Source: Kocuria rosea
GTDB taxonomy: Bacteria; Actinomycetota; Actinomycetes; Actinomycetales; Micrococcaceae
DNA: 64,000 nucleotides
Assembly: GCF_023715525.1 (NCBI RefSeq)
Contig: NZ_JAMBOG010000013.1
Coordinates: 28,825 to 92,824 of the forward strand
Direction: 5' to 3'
The position numbers and the translations under genes are program-made. Below, in pieces: positions 45,790 to 54,853 of this stretch; the first letter of the stretch is position 1; every line of letters starts with the position of its first letter. Below the pieces are notes generated by a model that worked only from the letters and a program-made list of their open reading frames with translations, had not been told where the DNA came from and made no database searches.

Positions 45790-48345
45790 TCACCGGGCGG
45801 CGGCGCCGAGCGGCTGCGCCCGCTCGCCGTCCGCCCCCGGCCGGGCCCCCGCCCGGCGGGCCCACCGGCGCCCGGCGACGCCCAGCAGGCGCTGGGACAG
45901 GGCCCAGTAGGCCACGCCCGCGGCGAGCGAGGCGGCCACGGCCAGGGCGGGGCTGACGGGGACGAGGCCGGGATAGACCAGCCAGTGGGTGAGGTAGATG
46001 CACAGGGACGCGCCGGCCAGCCGGCCCGTCAGCCGCCGCAGGCCGGCGGGCACGGGGAGGGCCGGCACCCACAGGAGCAGCAGGACGCCGGCGGCCACGG
46101 TGGCCTCCCGCGCCGTGCTGTCGAAGTAGCCGGGGACGCTGAGCAGGGTCACGGCCGACACGGCGCACCGCTGCAGCACCGTCCGCGAGCGCGCGGCCGC
46201 CCAGCCGAGGGCGAAGAGCCAGAACACCGGCGCGGGCTTGGGCAGGCCCGGGTCCACGAGGTCGTAGCGGCTGAGCAGCCCCACGAGGGTCAGCGCCAGC
46301 GGGAAGGCCCACGGGAGACGCCGCTCGGCGCGGTCCGCCCAGGGCACGGCCATGAGCGCCGTCACGGCGACGAGGACGTAGACGAGCATCTCGACGAACC
46401 AGAAGTGCCACTGGGACGTCAGCTCCTGCGGGCCCACCATGCCGTTGAGCAGCACGACGTTGGCGAGGGTGTAGTCGTCGGTGAGCAGGTGCGCGAGGCC
46501 GATGAACGCCACGGAGGGCACCACGACCCGCCCGAGGCTGCGCAGCTGGCGGCGCAGCCTCGGGCGCCGCGGCCCGGAGAGCTGGAAGCGGGCGAAGTTG
46601 TACCCGGCCACCGCGAAGAGCACGTGCGCGGTGTGCCAGGTGAAGAGCCCGGCGTGGGTGCTCACGATGCACACGATCGCCACGGCCCGCAGCACGATGC
46701 TGGTCTCGAGGAACGCGGCGAGGCGCCGCGGGCGGCGGGCGGGCCGGGGCGCCAGGTCGCGGACGGGGGTGAGGTGCCAGTCCGCGGGCAGGTGCCCGAG
46801 GGCCTGCTCCAGCCGCACGGACGCCGCCACGTAGGACAGCGAGTCCCCGTCGAGCGAGACGAACGTGGAGTCGTCGTCGACGTCGGGCCGGTCGAGCACC
46901 TCGGCGAAGATCCGCCTGACGTCCTCGGGGCCCTCGGCCGGGCCCTGCCGGGGTGCCGGGGCGGCGGGGGGCGCCGGGGCGAGCGCGAGCACGCCCGGGT
47001 AGTCGATCTTGCCGGTGGCCAGGCGCGGCAGGGCGCCGACGGCGTGCACCTGCAGCGCCGCCCGCGGCAGGCCGATGCTCTCGGCCACCGTCTTGAGCAG
47101 CAGGCCGGCCTCGTGCTCGCCCTCGACGGCCACGACCAGGCGGTCGTCCGAGCCGGCGGCGGCCGCGGTCACGCCGAGGTCGGCGAGGAGCCGCTCGACC
47201 TGCCCGAGGTCGATGCGCAGGCCCACGATCTTGACGAACCGGCTGCGCCGCCCGACGACCTCGTAGAGACCGCTGGGGTGCTGCCGGGCGAGGTCGCCGG
47301 TGCGCAGCTCCTCGATCTCCCGCCCGGCGGCGAGGTCGGCGGGGCTCCGGGCGTAGCCGAGCATGACGTTGGGGCCGCAGTAGACCAGCTCGCCGTCCGC
47401 CGATCCCTCCACCGGGTCGATGCGGAAGGCGCCGCCGGGCACCGGCACGCCGATGGTCCCGGGGTGGGCCGCGGCCAGGTCCGGGGGCAGGTAGGCCATC
47501 CGGGCGGTGGCCTCGGTCGCCCCGTACATCACGAACAGCTCCCAGCCGCGCCGTCCGCCGAGCTCGGCCCAGCGGCGCACCTTCTCGGGGCCCAGCCGGC
47601 CGCCGGCCTGGGTGACGTAGCGCAGGTGCGGGAGGTCCATGTCCGCGAACCCCACGCGCTCGAGCAGCTCGAAGGTGTAGGGCACGGCCGCGAAGGACGT
47701 CGCGCGGTGCTCCCGGAACAGCTCCCAGAAGCAGGGGTCGACGACGGAGAGGTCCGTCAGGACCAGCCCCGCCCCGCGCAGCAGGTGGCTGTTGACCACC
47801 GACAACCCGTAGCAGTAGTGCATCGGCAGCGTGGTGGCGGCGCGGTCCTCGAGGCCGATGCCCAGGTACCGGGCGATGGCCTCCGCGTTGGACTGCAGGT
47901 TCTCGGGGGAGAGCCGCACGAGCTTGGGCGAGCCGGTGGAGCCGGACGTGCTCAGCAGCAGGGCGAGGTCGGGGTGCAGGTCGTGGCGGGTGCCGGGCCG
48001 ACGCTCCTCCAGTACGGGGGCCCCGGCCCCGGAGCGCACGACGACGTCCGGGTCGTAGGCCGCCACGAGCGAGTCCAGGGCGGCCGGCTTGTCCGCGGGG
48101 ACCAGCAGCAGCGGGTGCCCGGCGGCCAGGGCCGCGAGGTAGGCGACGAGGGAGTCGAGGTCGTTGGCCGCGGCCAGCACCACCAGGCGGCGCTCCGTGC
48201 CGAGGCGCTCGGCGACGTCGTCCACGCGCCGGGCCAGTTCCCGGTAGCTCAGGACCAGGTCGTCGGTCAGGACGGCGGGCCGGTCCCCGTGGCGGGCGAG
48301 CTCCGCGGCGAAGGAGACGCGCGCGAGGTCGGGTTGCGTGGTCAC
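45790..48345 (-). CDS. Adenylation-carrier-membrane acyltransferase fusion protein
   Basis: 851 residues in three parts. 1-450: ANL adenylation domain with STSGSTGSPKLVR (132-144), MYGATEATARMAYLP (273-287), RTGDLA (348-353), GRRSRFVKIVGLRIDLGQ and the catalytic Lys446 in ATGKIDYP. 465-530: acyl/peptidyl-carrier domain with the phosphopantetheine Ser502 in LDGDSLSYV. 545-840: acyltransferase-3 membrane domain, about ten helices, starting RAVAIVCIVSTHAGLF with the family His at 564. Reading: an acid is activated as AMP ester, loaded on the carrier and transferred across or onto a membrane substrate, as DltA-DltC-DltB do with D-alanine but in one chain. Product unknown. Confidence 0.82.
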   Translation of the reverse strand: MTTQPDLARVSFAAELARHGDRPAVLTDDLVLSYRELARRVDDVAERLGTERRLVVLAAANDLDSLVAYLAALAAGHPLLLVPADKPAALDSLVAAYDPDVVVRSGAGAPVLEERRPGTRHDLHPDLALLLSTSGSTGSPKLVRLSPENLQSNAEAIARYLGIGLEDRAATTLPMHYCYGLSVVNSHLLRGAGLVLTDLSVVDPCFWELFREHRATSFAAVPYTFELLERVGFADMDLPHLRYVTQAGGRLGPEKVRRWAELGGRRGWELFVMYGATEATARMAYLPPDLAAAHPGTIGVPVPGGAFRIDPVEGSADGELVYCGPNVMLGYARSPADLAAGREIEELRTGDLARQHPSGLYEVVGRRSRFVKIVGLRIDLGQVERLLADLGVTAAAAGSDDRLVVAVEGEHEAGLLLKTVAESIGLPRAALQVHAVGALPRLATGKIDYPGVLALAPAPPAAPAPRQGPAEGPEDVRRIFAEVLDRPDVDDDSTFVSLDGDSLSYVAASVRLEQALGHLPADWHLTPVRDLAPRPARRPRRLAAFLETSIVLRAVAIVCIVSTHAGLFTWHTAHVLFAVAGYNFARFQLSGPRRPRLRRQLRSLGRVVVPSVAFIGLAHLLTDDYTLANVVLLNGMVGPQELTSQWHFWFVEMLVYVLVAVTALMAVPWADRAERRLPWAFPLALTLVGLLSRYDLVDPGLPKPAPVFWLFALGWAAARSRTVLQRCAVSAVTLLSVPGYFDSTAREATVAAGVLLLLWVPALPVPAGLRRLTGRLAGASLCIYLTHWLVYPGLVPVSPALAVAASLAAGVAYWALSQRLLGVAGRRWARRAGARPGADGERAQPLGAAAR

Positions 48346-48372
48346 TGCGCCACCATAGAGGAATCCATTAGC

Positions 48373-48391
48373 TCAGGAAAGTCTTCCCTAA
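48373..48391. promoter_or_regulatory. IdeR/DtxR-type iron-box-like dyad upstream of the fusion gene
   Basis: TCAGGAAAGTCTTCCCTAA agrees with the IdeR consensus TTAGGTTAGGCTAACCTAA at 13 of 19 positions in either orientation and is itself a dyad (7 of 9 pairs). It lies 28-46 bp before the GTG start of the fusion gene, in the promoter position, and just after fbpC. Confidence 0.45.
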
Positions 48392-48412
48392 TTCGTGCGA
48401 CATGGGAGAAGA

Positions 48413-49549
48413 TCAGCCGGACGCGCCCGTGGCGGCCGCCGGCGGGGAGGTGACCGCCGTGTCGCCGATGAGCAGCGTCGGGGTGGTGCCCGCCGCCACC
48501 GTCACCGTCACCGCGGTGCCGACGGGAAGGCGCACGTTGTGGGGCTGCCAGGAGCGCAGCGTGCGGCCGGAGGCCAGCCGCACGTGGTGGAGCACGAACG
48601 CGCCGTGGTACTCCACCGCGGACACCCGGGCCGTGGCGCCGGGGTCGGGGTCCAGGGCCACCTCGTGGGGCCGGAGGACCACGTCGACGTCCACGTCGCT
48701 GCCGCCCCAGCCCGGGACCGTGGAGACGACCCCGATCTCGCAGGTCAGCAGGGCGCGGTGGACGTGCGCCGGGAGGAAGTCCGCGTCGCCCATGAAGGAG
48801 GCGACGAACCGCGTGGCCGGCTGCTCGAAGACCTTCTCCGGCACGTCGGCCTGCTCGATGACGCCGTCGCGCATGACGACGACGCGGTGGCCCACGGACA
48901 GCGCCTCGGTCTGGTCGTGGGTGACCAGCACCCCGGTGGTCCCCGTCTCCCGCAGGGTCGCGACGGTGTCCCGGCGCACCTGCGCCCGGAGCGACTCGTC
49001 CAGGCTGGAGAACGGCTCGTCCAGGAGCACGACGGCCGGGCGGGGGGCGAGCGCGCGGGCCAGGGCCACGCGCTGCTGCTCGCCCCCGGAGAGCTCGTGG
49101 GGATAGCGGCCGGCGAGGTGGCCCAGCCGCACGAGGTCCAGGACCTCGCCCACCCGGGCCCGGCGGGCGGCGCGGGAGAGCCCGTCGAGGCCGAACGCCA
49201 CGTTCTTCGCCACCGTCAGGTGCGGGAAGAGGGCGTGATCCTGGAACACCAGCCCCACCCGGCGCCGCTCCGGTTCCTGGAAGCGGCGCCCGTCCGCCAC
49301 CACCTCCCCGGCGATGCGGATGGTCCCCTCGTCGGGGCGCTCGAGGCCGGCGATGAGCCGCAGCGTCGTCGACTTGCCGCAACCGGAGGGACCGATCAGC
49401 GTCACCAGCTCCCCGGGCCCGGCCGTCAGCTCCAGCGCGCTCGCCCCGACCACGGCGCCGTAGCGCTTGGTGACCCCGTCCAGGACCAGCGCGGGCGGGG
49501 TGCCGTCCGCTCGGAGGGCGCGCCGCGCGCTCGCCGCCTGCACGCTCAT
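48413..49549 (-). CDS. Fe(III) ABC transporter ATP-binding protein
   Basis: 378 residues. Walker A IGPSGCGKSTTLRLIAGL, Q loop VFQDHALFPHLTVAKN, signature LSGGEQQRVALARAL, Walker B VVLLDEPFSSLD, H loop VLVTHDQTEALSVG; the C-terminal ~130 residues form a TOBE-like regulatory region. FbpC/FutC-type energy unit for the permease encoded upstream; the genes overlap by 4 nt (ATGA). Confidence 0.9.
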   Translation of the reverse strand: MSVQAASARRALRADGTPPALVLDGVTKRYGAVVGASALELTAGPGELVTLIGPSGCGKSTTLRLIAGLERPDEGTIRIAGEVVADGRRFQEPERRRVGLVFQDHALFPHLTVAKNVAFGLDGLSRAARRARVGEVLDLVRLGHLAGRYPHELSGGEQQRVALARALAPRPAVVLLDEPFSSLDESLRAQVRRDTVATLRETGTTGVLVTHDQTEALSVGHRVVVMRDGVIEQADVPEKVFEQPATRFVASFMGDADFLPAHVHRALLTCEIGVVSTVPGWGGSDVDVDVVLRPHEVALDPDPGATARVSAVEYHGAFVLHHVRLASGRTLRSWQPHNVRLPVGTAVTVTVAAGTTPTLLIGDTAVTSPPAAATGASG

Positions 49550-51237
49550 CGGCCCGCCTTCCCGGGCAGATCGGCCGCACGGGCCTGGCGGACGAGGAAG
49601 AACACAGGCACCACCGCGGCGGCGACGATCACGAGCGCGGGCAGGGCGGCCTTCTCCCAGAAGTTCTCGCGGGCGAGCTCGTAGACCCACACGGAGACCG
49701 TGGTGAACCCGAAGGGGCGCAGCAGCAGCACGATGGGCAGCTCCTTCACCGCGTCGATCAGCACGAGCACCAGGGCCACCGCCGCTCCCGGCCGGACCAG
49801 CGGGAGGTGCACCCGGGCCAGGATCCGGAGGGGTCCGGCGCCGAGGCTCAGCGCCGACCAGGTCAGGGTGGGGGAGATCTTGGCGAAGCTCGCGTCCACC
49901 GCCTGGTAGGCCGGCGCGAGGAAGCGCACCACGTAGGCGTAGAGGATGCCGAGCACCGACCCGGTCACGAGCAGGCCCGTCCCCCCGGGGACGCCGGCCC
50001 GTTCGAGCAGGGCGTCGAGGCCGGCGAAGGCGATGAGCACGCCGATCCCCACCACGGCCCCCGGGACGGCGTAGCCGAAGGTCGTCAGCTGCGCGGCGGA
50101 CGTCACGAGGCGGCCACCGCCCATCCGCACCCCGTGCCCGATCGCGAGGGAGAGCGCCGCGCACGCCGCGGCGGCGACCGCGGCGACCACCGCGCTGTTG
50201 ACGAGGTACTGGACGAACCGGGGGTCCGCGAGGGAGGCGGGGTCGCCGACCGCCTCGCCGACGGCCCACACGAGCAGCTGGAGGACGGGGACCAGGAAGC
50301 CGGCGGCCAGGGCCGCGGCGCCGAGCAGGGTCGCCCCCCACCCCCGCCACCCCGTGAGCCGCTCCGGCTGCAGCCCCTGGCCGCGCCCGCCCCTCTGGTG
50401 GAACCGCGCCCGGCCCCGGAACGCGCGCTCGCCGGCCAGCACGGCGACGGCAAAGAGCAGCACGAGCACGGCCAGCTGGGTGGCGGAGTGGAAGTCGAAG
50501 GTGCCCTTCCAGACCAGGTAGACGCCCACGGAGACCGTGTTCACGTTGAAGTACTGCACCGTGGCGAAGTCGGTGAGCGTCTCCATCATCACCAGGGACA
50601 GCCCTGCCGCCAGCGAGGGCCGGGCCAGCGGCAGCAGCACGCGCCACAGCGCGCGGGTCCGGCCGGCGCCCAGCGTGCGCGCCGCGTCGTAGGTGCCCGC
50701 CGCCTGCTCGACCAGCGCGGCCCGCGCCAGGAGGTAGACGTAGGGGTACAGCGTCAGGGACAGGACCAGGATCGCCCCGGGCAGGGACCGCACCTCGGGG
50801 ACCCACACGTCGGCGCCGAGCGCGGCGCGCAGGCCCGACTGCACCGGTCCGGCGACGTCGAAGACGGACAGGAACACGAAGCCGAGGATGTACCCGGGCA
50901 TGGCCAGGGGCAGGACCAGCAGCCACACCAGCGCGTCCCGCAGGGGGAAGCGGTAGGCCGTGACCAGCCACGCCAGCCCCCCGCCCACCACGAGCGTGCC
51001 GGCGCCGACGCCGAGCATCAGCACCAGCGTGGTGAGCACCATCTGCCCGATCCCGCGCGGCAGCCCGCCCTCGCCCAGGCTGCCGAGGCCGTCGACGACC
51101 ACCGCAAGCACGGGCGTCGTGACGAGCACGGCCGCGAGGACGACGAGGGCCGACCACGCCGGGCGGCCGGTGCCGGGGGCCCGGCGCGACCGGCGTGGTC
51201 GGGGCCGCGGATCGGCGAGGACCGCGGCCTCGCTCAC
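49546..51237 (-). CDS. Fe(III) ABC transporter permease (fused two-half type)
   Basis: 563 residues with about twelve membrane helices in two BPD_transp halves, as in FbpB/FutB. The EAA-like loops are AARTLGAGRTRALWRVLLPL in the first half and SPTLTWSALSLGAGPLRILA in the second. GTG 51237 overlaps the binding-protein stop (GTGA), and its own stop overlaps the ATPase start. Confidence 0.9.
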   Translation of the reverse strand: MSEAAVLADPRPRPRRSRRAPGTGRPAWSALVVLAAVLVTTPVLAVVVDGLGSLGEGGLPRGIGQMVLTTLVLMLGVGAGTLVVGGGLAWLVTAYRFPLRDALVWLLVLPLAMPGYILGFVFLSVFDVAGPVQSGLRAALGADVWVPEVRSLPGAILVLSLTLYPYVYLLARAALVEQAAGTYDAARTLGAGRTRALWRVLLPLARPSLAAGLSLVMMETLTDFATVQYFNVNTVSVGVYLVWKGTFDFHSATQLAVLVLLFAVAVLAGERAFRGRARFHQRGGRGQGLQPERLTGWRGWGATLLGAAALAAGFLVPVLQLLVWAVGEAVGDPASLADPRFVQYLVNSAVVAAVAAAACAALSLAIGHGVRMGGGRLVTSAAQLTTFGYAVPGAVVGIGVLIAFAGLDALLERAGVPGGTGLLVTGSVLGILYAYVVRFLAPAYQAVDASFAKISPTLTWSALSLGAGPLRILARVHLPLVRPGAAVALVLVLIDAVKELPIVLLLRPFGFTTVSVWVYELARENFWEKAALPALVIVAAAVVPVFFLVRQARAADLPGKAGR

Positions 51238-52262
51238 CGGTATCCGGCCTCGGCCAGCAGGTCGATGGCCTCGGCGTTGAGGTCGCCGTACGCCTGCGCG
51301 TTCAGCGGCATCCGCTGGAACTCGCCGAACTGCGCGATCGTGGGTTCGGGGGTCACCGAGGGGTTCACCGGGAACTCGTGGTTGGCGTCGACGAAGGCGT
51401 TCTGGCCGTCGGTGGCCAGCCACTCGACGAGCCGCTGGGCGTCCTCGGCGTTGTCGGAGCCGGCAACCACGCCGGCCCCGGAGATGTTGACGTGCGTGCC
51501 GGCGCCGTCCTGGCTGGCCCAGAAGAGGTCGACGTTCAGCTCGGGGTCCTCCGCGAGCTTGCGGGCGAGGTAGTAGTGGTTGTTGATCCCCACGTCGCAG
51601 GTGCCCGCGTCGATCGCCTCGAGCAGCAGCATGTCGTTGCTCATGATCTGCACGTCGTTGGCGACCCAGCCCTCGACGATCTCGAGGGCCCGCTCCCGCC
51701 CGTGCAGGTCGATCAGGCTCGCCACGAGGGACTGGGTGTAGGAGGAGGTGGCGTCGCGCATGCACAGCCGGCCCTTCCACTGCGGATCGGCCAGACCGGC
51801 GTAGGTGTCCTGGGTGTCGAACGCGGCGGTGTCGACGTTGTCCGGGTTGTAGGTCACCGTGCGGGCGCGCATCGCCAGGCCGTACCACCGTCCCTCGGCG
51901 TCGCGCAGGTCCTCCGGCACGGCCTCCTCGAGAGCCGCCGAGGTCACCGGCGCCAGCTCGTCCTGCCGGGCGGCGTTCCAGAGATTGCCCGCGTCGACGG
52001 TCATGAACACGTCCGCCGGGGTGTCGTCGCCCTCGGCCTTGAGCCGCTCGAGGAGCTCGGCGTCGTCACCGCTGATGAACTCCACGGTCACCCCGGTCTC
52101 CTCGGTGAACTGCCCGAAGGCGCCCTCGAGGTCGTAGTGCCGGGCGGAGTAGATCTGCAGGTCCGCGGGCTCCTGGCCCGCGCCGAGCACCCCGCAGCCG
52201 GAGACCGTGGCTGCCAGGGCCGTGAGGGCTCCGGTGGTGGCGAACAGGTGACGACGGCGCAT
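51234..52262 (-). CDS. Fe(III) ABC transporter substrate-binding lipoprotein
   Basis: 342 residues. Lipoprotein signal with lipobox TVSGC and acylated Cys23, then a periplasmic-binding fold of the FbpA/FutA type: LQIYSARHYDLEGAFGQFTE, VFMTVDAGNLWNAARQ, WYGLAMRARTVTYNPDN, and the paired tyrosines in GINNHYYLARKL that ligate Fe3+ in the family. First gene of a three-gene operon in the order binding protein-permease-ATPase. An iron-box-like sequence lies at 52314-52332. Confidence 0.92.
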   Translation of the reverse strand: MRRRHLFATTGALTALAATVSGCGVLGAGQEPADLQIYSARHYDLEGAFGQFTEETGVTVEFISGDDAELLERLKAEGDDTPADVFMTVDAGNLWNAARQDELAPVTSAALEEAVPEDLRDAEGRWYGLAMRARTVTYNPDNVDTAAFDTQDTYAGLADPQWKGRLCMRDATSSYTQSLVASLIDLHGRERALEIVEGWVANDVQIMSNDMLLLEAIDAGTCDVGINNHYYLARKLAEDPELNVDLFWASQDGAGTHVNISGAGVVAGSDNAEDAQRLVEWLATDGQNAFVDANHEFPVNPSVTPEPTIAQFGEFQRMPLNAQAYGDLNAEAIDLLAEAGYR

Positions 52263-52313
52263 TCGGGCCTCTCCTCACGCACGGCGATCGGGGACCGCAC
52301 GGTGATCATTTGA

Positions 52314-52332
52314 CAAGAAAAGCGTAGCCTAA
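52314..52332. promoter_or_regulatory. Weak iron-box-like sequence upstream of the Fe(III) operon
   Basis: CAAGAAAAGCGTAGCCTAA has the right half-site GCCTAA but agrees with the IdeR consensus at only 11 of 19. Position (52-70 bp upstream of the ATG) and gene function make iron control plausible. Confidence 0.35.
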
Positions 52333-52454
52333 TTGCCGGGGGCGACGAGTCGTGCCCGGGCCGTGCTCCGTCGCCGCGCCGGGGGTCGTGCCCGCGCCCC
52401 CCGGGAGGCCCGCGCCGTCCGGCGCCGCGGCCGGAAGCCCTACCAGGAGCAGCC

Positions 52455-52811
52455 ATGCCGGAAGAGTCCCCGATCACCGCCCGCAACGCCCCCGACCGCC
52501 GACGCTACGAGCTCGTGGACGCCGGCGCGGTCGTCGCCCAGTGCGACTACCTGCCGTTCGGCACCGCCGCCGGGCCGCAGCGGAACCTCCACCACACCAC
52601 CGTGGACGAGTCCTATGGAGGGCAGGGCCTGGGCGGGCGGCTGGCCCGCTTCGCCGTGGAGGGCACCATCGACGCCGGACTGCAGATCGTGCCCGTGTGC
52701 CCGTTCATCAAGGCGTGGCTGGGCCGGCACCCCGAGTACGACGCCCACGTGGCGCCGGTGCGCCCCGAACACCTCGCGGCGGTGCCCCCGGGGTCCGGGC
52801 GCCCGGAATAG
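52455..52811 (+). CDS. Small GNAT-like acetyltransferase (YjdJ/COG2388 type)
   Basis: 118 residues, single short acetyltransferase-like domain. HHTTVDESYGGQGLGGRLAR contains the acetyl-CoA pyrophosphate loop (GQGLGGRL), and VPVCPFIKAWLGRHPEY is the characteristic end of the COG2388/PF14542 group, which in other organisms acts on small molecules or protein amines; the substrate is unknown. ATG 52455 follows AGGAGC. Divergent from the iron operon (192-bp gap). Confidence 0.85.
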   Translation: MPEESPITARNAPDRRRYELVDAGAVVAQCDYLPFGTAAGPQRNLHHTTVDESYGGQGLGGRLARFAVEGTIDAGLQIVPVCPFIKAWLGRHPEYDAHVAPVRPEHLAAVPPGSGRPE

Positions 52812-52908
52812 CGCCGCGGCGGGCGTCGTTGGAACCGGTGCGGGCGTTCCCCCGGGACCGTCCCCTTCCGATCTCCCTCCGTTCCCCGTCCGTCCCGAAA
52901 GGACCTGC

Positions 52909-53316
52909 GTGGCCCCCGAGCCCGAGTACTACCGTCCCGTCCCCCTCCAGGGCGACCCCGCCCGCGCCGGGCACTCCGGCGCGCCCTACGGGTTCCCGCC
53001 CGGGCGCGGCGGGTACGGCCCGCCGGTGCCCCCGCGGCCCGTGGTGAACCTGGTGGGCGGGAAGTCGGTGCTGCTGGCCTACGTCCTGTGGTTCCTCCTG
53101 GGCTGGCTGGGGGCGCACAAGTTCTACCTGCGCCAGCCGATCTGGGGCCTGGTCTACCTGGTCCTGGGGGGCCTCGGGTGGTCCCTGGCCGGGATCGGCG
53201 TGGGCTTCCTCTTCCTCGTCCCCTGGTCCCTGCTGATGCTCGTGGACGTCATCACCATGCCGTTCCGCACGGCGCTCGTGAACGCGTCCATCGCCCGCAG
53301 CGCCTACCGGTACTGA
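52909..53316 (+). CDS. TM2 domain membrane protein
   Basis: 135 residues. A Pro/Gly/Tyr-rich cytoplasmic start (1-45) precedes the TM2 domain: KSVLLAYVLWFLLGWLGAHK, FYLRQPIWGLVYLVLGGLGW and a third hydrophobic stretch with LFLVPWSLLMLVDVITMPF. LGAHKFYL is the diagnostic GxHxFYL-type motif. Role unknown in bacteria. GTG 52909 with GAAAGGA upstream. Confidence 0.85.
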   Translation: MAPEPEYYRPVPLQGDPARAGHSGAPYGFPPGRGGYGPPVPPRPVVNLVGGKSVLLAYVLWFLLGWLGAHKFYLRQPIWGLVYLVLGGLGWSLAGIGVGFLFLVPWSLLMLVDVITMPFRTALVNASIARSAYRY

Positions 53317-53333
53317 GCGCCCCGACCGGTCCG

Positions 53334-53363
53334 TTGGGCCGGGCACCCCAGATGTAGTAGTGT
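53334..53363 (+). promoter_or_regulatory. Candidate promoter of the rpsF operon
   Basis: TTGGGC (53334-53339), 18-bp spacer, TAGTGT (53358-53363), 115 bp before rpsF. Confidence 0.45.
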
Positions 53364-53429
53364 TGGAAAGTCTGTGTGCCCGCCGCCCGACGTGCGGTGC
53401 CGGCGCGCGGACGACGCACAGAACCTCCT

Positions 53430-53448
53430 GCTGCGGAAGGACCGCAGC
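53430..53448 (+). promoter_or_regulatory. Hairpin in the rpsF leader, possible S6:S18 autoregulatory element
   Basis: GCTGCGG pairs with CCGCAGC around AAGGA, 30-48 bp before the rpsF ATG. rpsF leaders in many bacteria carry an S6:S18-binding structure with CCG bulges; the match to that motif was not verified. Confidence 0.3.
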
Positions 53449-53477
53449 CGCTCAGCCCGAAGGAGGTGGGTTCGAAC

Positions 53478-53783
53478 ATGCGTGAATACGAACTGATGGT
53501 GATCATCAACCCCGAGGTCGAGGACCGCGCCGTGGAGCCGACTCTCAAGAAGTTCCTCGAGGTCGTCACCAAGGACAACGGCACCGTCGACACCGTCGAC
53601 ATCTGGGGCCGCCGTCGCCTCGCCTACGAGATCCAGAAGAAGTCCGAGGGCATCTACGCGGTGGTCCGCTTCACCGCGACCCCGCAGACCGCCCAGGAGC
53701 TCGACCGCGTCCTGAACCTCAACGAGGCCATCATGCGCACCAAGATCATCCGCCCGGAAGAGCAGAAGATCTCCGCCGAGTAA
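53478..53783 (+). CDS. rpsF: 30S ribosomal protein S6
   Basis: 101 residues: [20 protein letters not shown], then [20 protein letters not shown] and [20 protein letters not shown], all S6 hallmarks. ATG 53478 with AGGAGG 11 nt upstream. First gene of rpsF-ssb-rpsR-rplI. Confidence 0.97.
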   Translation: MREYELMVIINPEVEDRAVEPTLKKFLEVVTKDNGTVDTVDIWGRRRLAYEIQKKSEGIYAVVRFTATPQTAQELDRVLNLNEAIMRTKIIRPEEQKISAE

Positions 53784-53892
53784 GGACTTCACAGCGCACG
53801 CCGCGGGTACCCGTCCGGGTGCGCCGGTGAGATGCTGAGAATCCCCAGCACGTCCTGTACGACCGCGAACTTTTCTGACCCGGGAGGTCCAC

Positions 53893-54519
53893 ATGGCTGG
53901 TGACACCGTCATCACCGTAATCGGCAACCTGACCGCTGACCCCGAGCTGCGCTTCACCCCGTCGGGTGCGGCCGTGGCCAACTTCACCGTTGCGTCCACG
54001 CCCCGCACCTTCGACCGCCAGTCCAACGAGTGGAAGGACGGGGAGACCCTGTTCCTGCGCTGCTCCGTGTGGCGCGAGGCGGCCGAGAACGTGGCGGAGT
54101 CCCTGCAGAAGGGCATGCGCGTCATCGTCCAGGGTCGGCTCAAGTCGCGCTCGTACGAGACCAAGGAAGGCGAGCGGCGCACCGTCACGGAGCTCGACGT
54201 CGACGAGGTCGGTCCCTCCCTGCGCTACGCGTCCGCCAAGGTCAACCGCAACGCCCGCTCCGGCGGGCAGGGCGGCGGCTTCGGCGGCGGCGGGCAGGGC
54301 GGCGGCTTCGGCGGCGGTGCCCCGCAGGGCGGCGGCGGATTCGGGGGCGACTCCGGCTTCGGCGGCGGCCAACAGGGCGGCGGCTTCGGCCAGGGCGGTC
54401 GCGGCGGTGCCCGCCCGGCCGCGGCGCCGCAGGCAGCACCCCAGAGCGACCCCTGGAGCCAGTCCTCCGGCGGGAACTACGACTGGGGCGGCGGCCAGGA
54501 CGACGAACCGCCGTTCTAG
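53893..54519 (+). CDS. ssb: Single-stranded DNA-binding protein
   Basis: 208 residues. OB fold (1-115): [81 protein letters not shown] very Gly-rich linker (about 118-175) built of GGG(Q/F)GGGF repeats, then the acidic interaction tip ending DDEPPF. Protects ssDNA and recruits partners. Lies between rpsF and rpsR as is usual. Confidence 0.97.
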   Translation: MAGDTVITVIGNLTADPELRFTPSGAAVANFTVASTPRTFDRQSNEWKDGETLFLRCSVWREAAENVAESLQKGMRVIVQGRLKSRSYETKEGERRTVTELDVDEVGPSLRYASAKVNRNARSGGQGGGFGGGGQGGGFGGGAPQGGGGFGGDSGFGGGQQGGGFGQGGRGGARPAAAPQAAPQSDPWSQSSGGNYDWGGGQDDEPPF

Positions 54520-54597
54520 GCCTTCCCTCTTCCACCACAACATCCCATCCCGCGGTGACAAGCCGCGGGCTCCACTTGAAGAACAAGGAGCACCACG

Positions 54598-54834
54598 ATG
54601 GCCAAGGCTGAGCTTCGCAAGCCCAAACCAAAGCAGAACCCGCTCAAGGCGGCCAAAGTCACCGAGATCGACTACAAGGACGTTGCGCTGCTGCGCAAGT
54701 TCATCTCTGACCGCGGCAAGATCCGTGCCCGCCGTGTCACCGGTGTGACCGTGCAGGAGCAGCGCAAGATCGCCCTGGCGATCAAGAACGCCCGCGAGGT
54801 CGCGCTGCTGCCCTACTCCGGCGCCGGCCGCTGA
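54598..54834 (+). CDS. rpsR: 30S ribosomal protein S18
   Basis: 78 residues. [56 protein letters not shown]. No cysteine motif, so it is the zinc-independent form. AAGGAG precedes ATG 54598. Confidence 0.97.
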   Translation: MAKAELRKPKPKQNPLKAAKVTEIDYKDVALLRKFISDRGKIRARRVTGVTVQEQRKIALAIKNAREVALLPYSGAGR

Positions 54835-54853
54835 TCAGAGAGGACAGATACTC

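Noticed and set aside
54260..54420. GGC-rich repeats in ssb as a repeat array or CRISPR-like element
   Set aside because: They lie in frame in the Gly-rich linker of SSB, vary in length and have no spacer structure. No CRISPR array was seen anywhere in the window.
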